Origin: Candidatus Brocadiia bacterium
GTDB lineage: Bacteria > Planctomycetota > PUPC01
DNA length: 38,654 nt
Assembly: GCA_030605345.1 (NCBI GenBank)
Contig: JAUWIN010000014.1
Span: 1-38,654 of the forward strand
Direction of reading: 5' to 3'
The position numbers and the translations under genes were made by a program. Below are positions 31,867 through 38,654 of this stretch, piece by piece. Within the stretch, counting starts at the first letter, position 1; every line of letters starts with the position of its first letter. The notes under the pieces were generated by a model. That model searched no databases. It saw only the letters and a list, made by a program, of their open reading frames with translations, and was not told where the DNA came from.

Positions 31867-32796
31867 ATGAGGAAGACCTTTTACTGCGTAACGGCGCTGG
31901 CGATGCTTGTCTTTTCGAGCGGTCTGATGGCTGCTCCAGTAGAGTTCACGCTGCTAACGCACGGCGATAATTCCGGTCGGTTGCCGCAACCAAGCGCCGT
32001 GCCGGGGGTCTCGGGAGACCATCTTATACAGACGTCCGACGACATCACGTATGCCTCTTACAATCCGGATGGATGCTTCAGCTTCAATTTTACGAACCCG
32101 GTCGGCGAGTGGCCTCCGGACTACCCGCCGGGCTATGCGGAAGGGATTCACTCGATGACGGGGTCCCTTGTGCTGGATGTGGACCTTACGGACGGGGGCA
32201 CGGTCGGCGTGAACGAACTGGCGTATAACGGGTTCATCACATCGTCCAAGACCGCCTATCAGCATCTCGTTAAACCCGGCGACCCCGGCGCCGACGGAAA
32301 CCACGGTCCAGTGAATGGCCAGCCCAACAGCGGCTCGTATAGCGCCTCGGCGGATTCTGACTGGGCATTCTCGGTTAGCATCGATTGGTACTACGACACG
32401 CCATTCCAGAAACACCCCAGCATCGACATGACGTTCAATGACTACGCGTGGGACGGATTCCTCGTCCCGGTTGCCGAGCTCACCAGCGCGGGTATGGAGG
32501 CGGCGGTGCTCGACGACCACCTCGGCTACTTCGGGGGGACAAGTGAGGACTTCGAGTCCTGGCTCCTGAATGAGGTCGAGCCCCGGCTTCCCGCCAGCGC
32601 GCAATATCTTCTATTCGCCCAGGGTGAAGCGCATCCGGACTGGACGCATCCGATGATGGGCATGACCACAGACGGCCTTGTAGGGGAAACCATCGTGGCT
32701 TACACGGAGGCTGTCGTCCCCGAGCCGGGGACGGCGTTGGTCTTGGGGCTCGGTCTATGGATGGTTGTGCTACGCTGCCGCATTTCGCGGCGTTAG
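31867..32796 (+). CDS. PEP-CTERM sorting-domain secreted protein
   Basis: A 309-aa exported protein. Signal peptide: MRKTF then a hydrophobic run to about residue 22 with MAAPVEF at the cleavage region. The low-Lys, Asp/Gly/Ser-rich middle is beta-like and has no family I recognise. The C-terminus is a textbook PEP-CTERM signal: VPEPGT, a hydrophobic helix (ALVLGLGLWMVVL) and a basic end (RCRISRR). Exosortase is expected to cleave it and release or anchor the protein at the surface in glycan-rich matrix. No exosortase gene is in the window. It follows trmO by 27 bp with an AAGGAGA ribosome site. Confidence 0.9.
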   Translation: MRKTFYCVTALAMLVFSSGLMAAPVEFTLLTHGDNSGRLPQPSAVPGVSGDHLIQTSDDITYASYNPDGCFSFNFTNPVGEWPPDYPPGYAEGIHSMTGSLVLDVDLTDGGTVGVNELAYNGFITSSKTAYQHLVKPGDPGADGNHGPVNGQPNSGSYSASADSDWAFSVSIDWYYDTPFQKHPSIDMTFNDYAWDGFLVPVAELTSAGMEAAVLDDHLGYFGGTSEDFESWLLNEVEPRLPASAQYLLFAQGEAHPDWTHPMMGMTTDGLVGETIVAYTEAVVPEPGTALVLGLGLWMVVLRCRISRR

Positions 32797-32831
32797 CTCA
32801 CTGCTCCACAAGACCACTATCTGCAATCGGC

Positions 32832-33479
32832 TTACTCAAGGATGCTGCGGGGCATACCGATATCGACCACGGTCACTTCGCCTGCCATCTCCGGCCCGCT
32901 GTTGCGGATGAACCCAACCTTGGGCGCGGCGAACGTGGCGGTGCGGGTAGCGTGAACGCACCCGCCGAGTACCCTGCCGGTATTGGCGTCGAGCCCGGAG
33001 GGGATGTCGATAGCAAGGACTGGTTTGCCAGCGGCGTTGATCGCTCTGATGGCCGCGGCGAACGGCTCACGCACCTCACCGGACAGGCCAGTGCCCAGCA
33101 TGGCGTCCACGACCAAGTCCGCCTCCGAGAAATCCAGTTCGGCCGGCTCCACGTGGCGGATATCCAGCCTCATCTTTTCGGCAATCTGAAGGTTGACCAG
33201 TGCGTCGCCGGTTGTCTTTTCCCGCGGGGCGAGCAGGCGCACGGCAACGCTGACCCCTGCGTTATGCAGGTGGCGTGCGACGACAAAACCGTCGCCGCCG
33301 TTGTTGCCGGGCCCACATACGACGGAGACCCGGGCGCGTCGTCCCTCCACGAGCATTTCAAGGGCGCAGTGCGCAGCACCTCGTCCGGCGTTCTCCATCA
33401 GGATAACGCCCGGCATGCCGTAGTCCTCGATGGCCTTGCGGTCTGCCGCTCGCATTTCTTCTCTCGTCAGGTACCGCAC
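32832..33479 (-). CDS. nnrE: NAD(P)H-hydrate epimerase (YjeF N-terminal domain)
   Basis: A 215-aa YjeF_N protein that interconverts the R and S forms of damaged NAD(P)HX so that a dehydratase can repair them. Motifs are YLTREEMRAADRKAIEDYG, GVILMENAGRGAA, VVCGPGNNGGDGFVVARHL, DLVVDAMLGTGLSG and VLAIDIPSGLDANTG. GTG 33479 is chosen because AAGGGGG lies 6 nt upstream and the family usually begins here. ATG 33524, which overlaps the UroD-like stop by ATGA, is a real alternative giving 230 aa. The dehydratase half (NnrD) is not fused here. Confidence 0.9.
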   Translation of the reverse strand: MRYLTREEMRAADRKAIEDYGMPGVILMENAGRGAAHCALEMLVEGRRARVSVVCGPGNNGGDGFVVARHLHNAGVSVAVRLLAPREKTTGDALVNLQIAEKMRLDIRHVEPAELDFSEADLVVDAMLGTGLSGEVREPFAAAIRAINAAGKPVLAIDIPSGLDANTGRVLGGCVHATRTATFAAPKVGFIRNSGPEMAGEVTVVDIGMPRSILE

Positions 33480-33520
33480 AACATACCCCCTTGAAGTGTC
33501 AACCAGGCGTGCGGGAACGG

Positions 33521-34564
33521 TCATCCGGCGTATTTCTGTCGGTGTTTCTTCCCGTAAACCAGGGTTTCGTGGAGGAACGCTTCAATGTTCTCCAACGGCG
33601 TGCCACTGACGATGCCGTTACCTGCGGCCATGCACATCCCACCGTCCGGCCGGTCCAGCGTGTCAATCAGATGCCGCACCTCGGCGCGAACTTCGTCCGG
33701 GGTGCCTTCCTGCAAGATGTGCTGGACGTCGAACCCGGACCAAAAGCCCAGCCGGTCGCCGTAGACCCGTGCCACGGCGGCTTCATCCATCGTATGCTTT
33801 TGGACAGGGTGGAACATCTTTACCCCTGCATCGATGAGCGCTGGCAGGAGCTCGGTGTTGTTGCCGCAACTGTGCAGCCACCAGTGGATGCCGTGTGCGC
33901 GGAGCGCCTCGCCGATACGGAGGTAGTAGGGCTTGAGGAACTCGTCGAAGACTTCGGGACGCATCATCGCTTGCGTCTGATGGCCCAGGTCGTCACTGGT
34001 CCAGAAGCCATCGGGCTTCAGCACTTCCGCGGCCTTGTGAATGCTCTTGCAGTACAGGTCGCACAAGGCCGAATGGAGGCGGTGTATCTCGTCGGGGTGC
34101 ACGTAGTAATCAACCATCAGGTTCTGCATGCCCCGGATGGCCCAGGGCGTCTCGAAAAACAGGCCCCACCAGCCGTTCATCAGGTACAAATCTCGTTGGC
34201 GGACTCGCTTGACTTGCTCCTCTAGTTCGTCAAAGTACGGGTCTCTCGACGGGTCGGGCAGTTTTTCGATGAACTCGTCGAGTTTGCCCCAGTCGTCGAT
34301 GACGTAGTTGCTGTCGTATGCGCCAGTATCCCGGCTTTCCCAAGAAAGATTCATTGCGTTGGTGTCGAACTTTGGTATCCCCATAAAGGTTACATCCTCA
34401 GGGAAGCGCTCGAACTGGCGCAGACGGTCTCCGTACTGTTCGCACAGTCCCTCACCCCACCATTTGGCCATCACAAGCGGGATACGGGAGGGGCCTTTAC
34501 GCTCGACTGCCTTTACGACTTCTTCCCGCGGCAGCGGGTCCCACACTTCCTTCTTCTTGCTCAT
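33521..34564 (-). CDS. Uroporphyrinogen decarboxylase (URO-D) family protein, not HemE
   Basis: A 347-aa URO-D superfamily protein. It lacks the N-terminal RPVWxMRQAGRY signature of HemE and instead looks like the corrinoid/methyl-transfer-type or uncharacterised members common beside Gfo/Idh/MocA oxidoreductases. HSCGNNTELLPALIDAGVKM carries the His-x-Cys metal-ligand pattern of methyltransferase relatives, and QHILQEGTPDEVRAEVRHLI and GMCMAAGNGIVSGTPLENI are typical of the group. It is 71 bp after the oxidoreductase on the same strand, with AAGGAAAG before the ATG. The substrate is unknown; demethylation or sugar-acid catabolism are possibilities. Confidence 0.82.
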   Translation of the reverse strand: MSKKKEVWDPLPREEVVKAVERKGPSRIPLVMAKWWGEGLCEQYGDRLRQFERFPEDVTFMGIPKFDTNAMNLSWESRDTGAYDSNYVIDDWGKLDEFIEKLPDPSRDPYFDELEEQVKRVRQRDLYLMNGWWGLFFETPWAIRGMQNLMVDYYVHPDEIHRLHSALCDLYCKSIHKAAEVLKPDGFWTSDDLGHQTQAMMRPEVFDEFLKPYYLRIGEALRAHGIHWWLHSCGNNTELLPALIDAGVKMFHPVQKHTMDEAAVARVYGDRLGFWSGFDVQHILQEGTPDEVRAEVRHLIDTLDRPDGGMCMAAGNGIVSGTPLENIEAFLHETLVYGKKHRQKYAG

Positions 34565-34598
34565 GTCGCTTTCCTTGTAATGATGACATCGTTCCGGG

Positions 34599-34615
34599 AC
34601 TTGATATGTTCAAGT
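34599..34615. promoter_or_regulatory. Palindrome between the oxidoreductase and URO-D-family genes
   Basis: ACTTGA-TATGT-TCAAGT is a perfect 6-bp inverted repeat with a 5-bp centre within the 71-bp intergenic gap. It could be an operator or a short RNA hairpin between the two cistrons. No promoter elements are clear beside it. Confidence 0.3.
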
Positions 34616-34635
34616 ATGGCCGTCAGCTGGTTTTC

Positions 34636-35784
34636 TCAGGTGAACACCTTCACCTCTTGCTTTCGCGCGGCTGGTTTCCTGGTCTTTTTTACTCTGGACG
34701 TCCGAACCAGGCTTGCCATGAGCTCGTCATACTCGGCGCGCTTAACCGGCAGACGAACGGGCTTGTTTTTCATTGACGAGAGCACGATGGCGCAGGAGAT
34801 TTCGACCTGGTGTATGCCTTCGTCACCGGGGGAGATCAGTTTCGTGCCGCGATTGATGGCGTTGATGAAGTTGCGGATGATGGCGCGATGTCCGACCTCG
34901 CCGCTCTTTTTATACGGGACGACCCTCCAGGCGACCTTTGGCCCGGCCCACGGTTCCTTGTTCACCCTATCGAACCTGGTGAGGTCGGGTTTGAGTTCTC
35001 CGAGGCGGAGCCTGTCGCCTTCGATATCGAGGACGCCCTTGTTCCCGGCGATGCGCATGTAGGTCCGGCCAGGGCACTCGGTGGTGCAGGTATAATAATA
35101 TCCGGTAGCGCGGTTAGGATATTCCAGCATGGCCTCCGCCTCGTCCTCGGCCTCGATCCGGTGGAGTTTTGTTCTGACCTTTCCGGTGATAGTTTTGGGG
35201 CTGCCGGTGAGATACCACAGTATATCGGTGAAGTGCGGAGCCTGGTTGACCAGCACGCCTCCGCCCTCTTCGGCCCAGGTGCCCCGCCAGGCGTCCTGGT
35301 CATAATACGCCTGGCATCGGTAGTCGGGCTTGATGAAATGCACGCGGAGTAGTTCGCCGATTTGGCCGGACTGGATAATGTTTTTCGCTTTTTGGTATAT
35401 GCCCTGTGTGCGCCACTGATACATCACAGCGAACTTGCAGCCGGTCTTCTTGGCGGTTCCGATGAGTTTGTCCACCGGGGTGAGGGTGACGCCGAGCGGT
35501 TTCTCACAAATGACGTGGACCCCGTTCTTCATGGCACACATCGAAATCTCCGGGTGCTGAAGGTGGGGCGTGGCCACAATCACCGCATCGACCAGGCCGC
35601 TCTGGACCAGCTCGCGGTAGTCGAGGAAGGACTTCACCCCAAACTCTTCGCCGACGGAAGTTGCCCTGCTTCGAACTATGTCGCAGACGGCGGTCAGTTT
35701 GGCCGTCTTCATCTTCGCCAGATATCCGGCGTGAGTTGTTCCCATCCCGCCGACGCCGACCACGCCGAACCTGATCCTTGCCAT
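34636..35784 (-). CDS. Gfo/Idh/MocA-family oxidoreductase
   Basis: A 382-aa NAD(P)-dependent oxidoreductase. The N-terminal Rossmann fold reads IRFGVVGVGGMGTTHAGYL with VCDI at the end of beta 2, then VDAVIVATPHLQHPE, and the family lysine motif VICEKPLGVTLTP. The C-terminal alpha/beta domain contains GGGVLVNQAPHFTDILWYL with the usual catalytic His. Members act on inositols, sugars and their derivatives. ATG 35784 is chosen for GGAAGGAG upstream; the frame is open further up but that part is before the predicted promoter start. It is first in an operon with the URO-D-family gene and nnrE. Confidence 0.9.
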   Translation of the reverse strand: MARIRFGVVGVGGMGTTHAGYLAKMKTAKLTAVCDIVRSRATSVGEEFGVKSFLDYRELVQSGLVDAVIVATPHLQHPEISMCAMKNGVHVICEKPLGVTLTPVDKLIGTAKKTGCKFAVMYQWRTQGIYQKAKNIIQSGQIGELLRVHFIKPDYRCQAYYDQDAWRGTWAEEGGGVLVNQAPHFTDILWYLTGSPKTITGKVRTKLHRIEAEDEAEAMLEYPNRATGYYYTCTTECPGRTYMRIAGNKGVLDIEGDRLRLGELKPDLTRFDRVNKEPWAGPKVAWRVVPYKKSGEVGHRAIIRNFINAINRGTKLISPGDEGIHQVEISCAIVLSSMKNKPVRLPVKRAEYDELMASLVRTSRVKKTRKPAARKQEVKVFT

Positions 35785-35821
35785 TGTCTGCTCCTTCCTG
35801 CAAAGCCGAATAACCGGGGCC

Positions 35822-35850
35822 ATCCTAATCGAGCGAGCGCTGAAATGCAA
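35822..35850 (-). promoter_or_regulatory. Sigma70-like promoter of the oxidoreductase operon
   Basis: Minus strand TTGCAT (35850-35845), 17-bp spacer, TAGGAT (35827-35822). The predicted start near 35815 gives a leader of about 30 nt to ATG 35784. Confidence 0.5.
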
Positions 35851-35973
35851 TATGAAGAAAACACACGGAGGTGGCGGATTTGCGGACTTGTGGATTGAAC
35901 TCCCGGCTCTTCTCAAGCAGAACAGCCGGGAACGACACGATTGCTGCAATGCGCCGGGCGAGGCGACCCACCG

Positions 35974-36002
35974 TTGACACGCCCCGGCGTCGCCCATACA
36001 AT
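35974..36002 (+). promoter_or_regulatory. Sigma70-like promoter for the FHA gene
   Basis: Perfect TTGACA (35974-35979), 17-bp spacer, TACAAT (35997-36002). The predicted start near 36009 rules out the in-frame TTG/ATG at 36002 and 36005 and favours ATG 36056. Confidence 0.65.
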
Positions 36003-36055
36003 TGATGTCAGCTCAAGTAAGGTTGCGGTTCCTGGGGTTTTCTTCCGAGGCTTTC

Positions 36056-36412
36056 ATGGCGTTGCTTCGGGTCATCGCCGGGCCGGATGTGGGGGCATCT
36101 GCGGAGGTAGATCAGAGTCCCGTCGCCATCGGGCGCGGTCAGGAGTGCGAGCTCAGGGTCACCGACGAACACGTTTCCATCGTCCACGCCCTGGTCGAGC
36201 GGTGCGGGCGGGGTTTCCGAGTGCGCGATCTCGAAAGTTCCGGCGGAACTGCGGTGAACGGTCACGGGGTGCTCGAGCATCCGCTGATGCCCGGTGACGT
36301 CATCACGGTCGGCGAAACCACCATACTCTTCGGCTCCGGAGCCGAGACCGCCGACACCGAGACCGTGGGTAGCGCCGAGAGCCCGCTGCCGGGTGAATCC
36401 GAAACCGCGTAG
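36056..36412 (+). CDS. FHA-domain protein
   Basis: A 118-aa protein that is essentially one forkhead-associated domain, which binds phosphothreonine peptides. The core is VAIGRGQECELRVTDEHVSI (phosphopeptide loop, with S and H positions), LVERCGRGFRVRDLESSGGT (conserved N/G-T turn), AVNGHGV, LMPGDVITVGETTILF. A short acidic Glu/Thr/Ser tail follows. GAGG sits 5 nt before ATG 36056 and the promoter at 35974-36002 fixes the start. No membrane segment is seen. It may read phosphorylation by kinases such as the large one at 17119-20943, but this is inference. Confidence 0.85.
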   Translation: MALLRVIAGPDVGASAEVDQSPVAIGRGQECELRVTDEHVSIVHALVERCGRGFRVRDLESSGGTAVNGHGVLEHPLMPGDVITVGETTILFGSGAETADTETVGSAESPLPGESETA

Positions 36413-36577
36413 CCCCCACCCGCTCGCCAATATACCCGGCGGAAAATGTCCCGCGGCCAGTGGTTCACCTCTATCGGATTCCGCCCTCAAGCCCTAAATC
36501 TCGCACCCACCCGATACGACCGAGCCTGCACATTCTGCGCCCACGTACGTGCTTCCTTTTGTGTTTATGGCGGGTTC

Positions 36578-37516
36578 TCAGGAGTCGGGAATTTTAAGTG
36601 GCGGCAGGTTCTCCTCGAGGTCAGCGTTGACTTCCTTTACTGCTTGCTCGATGGCGCGCCGCCACGTCCGGTTGGTCCGGTCACGATGTGCCAGGATGAT
36701 TCTGCGCGAGGCAGCGACCAGCGCCCCGTGACCGGTCGCGTCGAACGCCGCCGCGACGTCGGCCGCCTTGCCGCCCTGGGCGCCGTAGCCGGGCAAGAGA
36801 AAGATTGTTTGCGGCATTATCTGGCGCAGCTGCGGGATGTCTTCGGGGTAGGTCGCGCCGACGACCGCCCCCAGGGCGCTGTATCCGCTGTGGCCTACGC
36901 TGTCGGCACCCCATTCGGCCACCTTTGCGGCCAGGCGCAAATAGAGCGGGTCGGCATCGCCCTGTTCCCCCTGTATTTCGCGGGCCGTAGGGTTGCTGCT
37001 CCGCACCACCACGATGACGCCCTTGTTTGATTCCAGGGCGGCCTGAACAAACGGCTCGACCCCTTCCCAGCCGAAGTAAGGGAGGACGGTGATTGCGTGG
37101 GCGTGGGCGTGGTGTACCGCCTGCCCGTCGAGTTGGGTGGTCCCCAGGTGGGCACAGGCATAAGCCCGTGCGGTGGTACCGATGTCCGACCGCTTCACGT
37201 CACCTATAACTACGACTCCTTTCCCCGCGGCATACTTGAGTGTTTCCTCGTATGCGCGCCAGCCGGGCGGGCCAAACACCTCGTAGAACGCGACCTGCAC
37301 CTTCACCGCCGGCACGTATGGGGCAACAATATCAATGACCGCCCGGTTGAAGTTGAGGATCATCTCGGCCGCCGCCGCGCAGGAACCGCCCGAAGCCTTG
37401 AGCGCCGGCTGGCGCAGTTCGTCCGGGATGTGCTCAATCCGCGGGTCGAGCCCGACTACCAGTCGGCTCTTCTTGGCGTCAACTGCGTCCATCAACACGT
37501 CGGCAAAGTTCCGCAC
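36578..37516 (-). CDS. pyrF: Orotidine 5'-phosphate decarboxylase (type 2)
   Basis: A 312-aa enzyme of the longer OMP decarboxylase subfamily, converting OMP to UMP, the last step of pyrimidine synthesis. SRLVVGLDPR near residue 20, then VKVQVAFYEVFGPPG, and the catalytic Lys-Asp block VVIGDVKRSDIGTTARAYA. VLPYFGWEGVEPF, VVVRSSNPTA and the phosphate-binding end FLLPGYGAQGGKAADV followed by ASRRI complete it. It starts 17 bp after the priA stop on the same strand and is probably co-transcribed with it. The 165-bp gap to the convergent FHA gene holds no clear terminator. Confidence 0.95.
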   Translation of the reverse strand: MRNFADVLMDAVDAKKSRLVVGLDPRIEHIPDELRQPALKASGGSCAAAAEMILNFNRAVIDIVAPYVPAVKVQVAFYEVFGPPGWRAYEETLKYAAGKGVVVIGDVKRSDIGTTARAYACAHLGTTQLDGQAVHHAHAHAITVLPYFGWEGVEPFVQAALESNKGVIVVVRSSNPTAREIQGEQGDADPLYLRLAAKVAEWGADSVGHSGYSALGAVVGATYPEDIPQLRQIMPQTIFLLPGYGAQGGKAADVAAAFDATGHGALVAASRRIILAHRDRTNRTWRRAIEQAVKEVNADLEENLPPLKIPDS

Positions 37517-37533
37517 AACTCGTCCCCGTCAGA

Positions 37534-38654
37534 CTACAACATCGAGACCGGGTCAACGTCGATGGCTACGCGCACCTGCCGACCGCGCGGCAGGACGGGT
37601 TTTGCAACTTCTATCATATCGTGAAGTGTCCGCCATTTTCCAGCCAGGAGCAGAATATGCCATCGGAATCTGTCTTTTATTTTCTCGATAGGGCATGGCT
37701 GCGGGCCGTGAACGACGCCGTTCCGGGCGGCAGCGCCTTCCCTCAGCGCCTTTCCGATGGCCAGTGCGGCATCTCGCACCTGCCGCTCGTTTCTGCCCTC
37801 AGCCACCAGCCTCGCGGCCCGGCTGAAAGGCGGGAGGCCGAGGGTTTCTCTGTGGCCGAGTTCAACTTTGGCGAACGCAACGTAATCGTGTGCCGCGGCG
37901 CAGCGCATGGTGTAGTGGGCGGGCTGAAAGGTCTGCACGATGACCAAGCCGCCGCGCGATCCGCGCCCGGTGCGGCCGGCTACCTGCGAGACCAGCTGAT
38001 ACGTCCGCTCGCCAGCACGGAAGTCCGGCAGGTGCAGAGCGGTGTCGGCGTTGACTACACCCACAAGTGTCACGTTGGGGAAGTCCAGCCCTTTTGCAAT
38101 CATCTTTGTCCCGACGAGTATCCTTACCTCGCCGGAGCGAAACGCGTCCAGAACCCGGACGTGTGAGCCGCGGCCGCGAACAGAGTCGGAATCCATCCGA
38201 GCGCACCCGACGCCGGGGAACCGGGCGCGGATTTCTTCCTCCACCTTTTCCGTGCCCAGTCCGATGGACTTGACCCCCTGAGCTTTGCACTCCGGACATA
38301 TTTCCGGCACGGTGCTGCGGCGGCCGCAGTAGTGGCACACTGCCCGGCCCAGCCGCTTGTGATACGTCATCGCTATGTCGCAGTGCTGGCACCTCATGGC
38401 CCATCCGCAGCGCGGGCAGAAGACGTACGTGGCGAATCCACGCCGGTTGAGAAAGATAATGACCTGCTCGCCCCGCTCGAGGCGGTCTTCCATCACCGCC
38501 GTCAGCCGGCGGGAAAGGAAGCGGAAGCGGCGGACGGCGGGCATCTCCTTGCTCATGTCAACCATTTCCACCTTCGGCATCGGCCGGCCCTGAACCCTGC
38601 CGGGCAGAGAGGCCATCTCGTAATTGCCGGCGCGCGCGTTGAGGTAACTTTCCA
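37534..38654 (-). CDS. priA: Primosomal protein N' (PriA), C-terminal part, truncated by window edge
   Basis: The last 373 codons of the replication-restart helicase PriA, which reloads the replisome at stalled forks. The frame enters from the window edge as ESYLNARAGNYEMASLPGRV, matching PriA just before its second helicase half. Zinc-binding cysteines are CPRCGWAMRCQHCD and CHYCGRRSTVPEICPEC. Helicase motifs V and VI are VGTKMIAKGLDFPNVTLVGV and TYQLVSQVAGRTGRG. The C-terminal domain ends VRVAIDVDPVSML. Everything visible is intact; the N-terminal DNA-binding and Walker A half lies beyond the window. Confidence 0.95.
   Translation of the reverse strand, partial: ESYLNARAGNYEMASLPGRVQGRPMPKVEMVDMSKEMPAVRRFRFLSRRLTAVMEDRLERGEQVIIFLNRRGFATYVFCPRCGWAMRCQHCDIAMTYHKRLGRAVCHYCGRRSTVPEICPECKAQGVKSIGLGTEKVEEEIRARFPGVGCARMDSDSVRGRGSHVRVLDAFRSGEVRILVGTKMIAKGLDFPNVTLVGVVNADTALHLPDFRAGERTYQLVSQVAGRTGRGSRGGLVIVQTFQPAHYTMRCAAAHDYVAFAKVELGHRETLGLPPFSRAARLVAEGRNERQVRDAALAIGKALREGAAARNGVVHGPQPCPIEKIKDRFRWHILLLAGKWRTLHDMIEVAKPVLPRGRQVRVAIDVDPVSML

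Noticed and set aside
1-38654. CRISPR arrays, insertion sequences, rRNA genes
   Set aside because: I found no regularly spaced short repeats, transposase genes with terminal inverted repeats, or rRNA-like sequence; the only phased repeats are the three at 3941-6049.

Overview
The window is a GC-rich bacterial chromosome segment from a Gram-negative organism. It carries lipid A genes (lpxK, two lpxL-type acyltransferases, lpxB), ADP-heptose genes (hldE, gmhA, gmhB), a PEP-CTERM secreted protein, a prepilin-type pseudopilin and a large eukaryote-like Ser/Thr kinase with a PA14-type ectodomain. That combination suggests the Planctomycetes/Lentisphaerae/Omnitrophota/Hydrogenedentes type of lineage. 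No rRNA or other diagnostic marker is present, so the phylum is inference.

Layout: (1) 1-2982, an operon of a LicC-like cytidylyltransferase, a CDP-alcohol phosphatidyltransferase and a UGM-like flavoprotein, probably making a phosphodiester-linked head group. (2) 3068-6049, a xerC-type tyrosine recombinase followed by two single-gene inserts (an AT-richer methyltransferase and an ankyrin protein), separated by direct repeats related to the 3' end of xerC. (3) 6050-10245, minus strand: SDR, lipoprotein, DDAH and an ABC exporter. (4) 10356-12089, fhs. (5) 12112-16944, minus strand: a Gld-like ABC operon (ATPase, permease, GldG-like protein, DUF4340-like protein fused to a parvulin domain). (6) 17119-22274, minus strand: tRNA-Leu(UAA), an SH3b protein and the large kinase. 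(7) 22420-29850, one tight lipid A/heptose operon lpxK-lpxL-lpxL-hldE-gmhA-gmhB-purN-lpxB. (8) 30028-32796, pseudopilin, ECF-S-like membrane protein, TrmO and PEP-CTERM protein. (9) 32832-35784, minus strand: Gfo/Idh/MocA oxidoreductase, UroD-family protein and NAD(P)HX epimerase. (10) FHA protein, then pyrF and a truncated priA.

The most unusual structure is at 3941-6049. A 34-40 bp segment covering the last codons of xerC recurs as two 51-bp direct copies (5029-5079 and 5999-6049, 41/51 identical to each other). Each bounds one insert that looks foreign. This resembles serial site-specific insertion of gene cassettes at the 3' end of a tyrosine recombinase gene, by analogy with integron attI/attC arrays or 3'-end integration of mobile elements. 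No canonical attC or dif consensus is visible, so mobility is inference.

Many junctions are 4-bp ATGA/GTGA overlaps, and several good sigma70-like promoters can be read by eye. They help fix start codons for the ABC ATPase, the FHA protein and, less clearly, lpxK.
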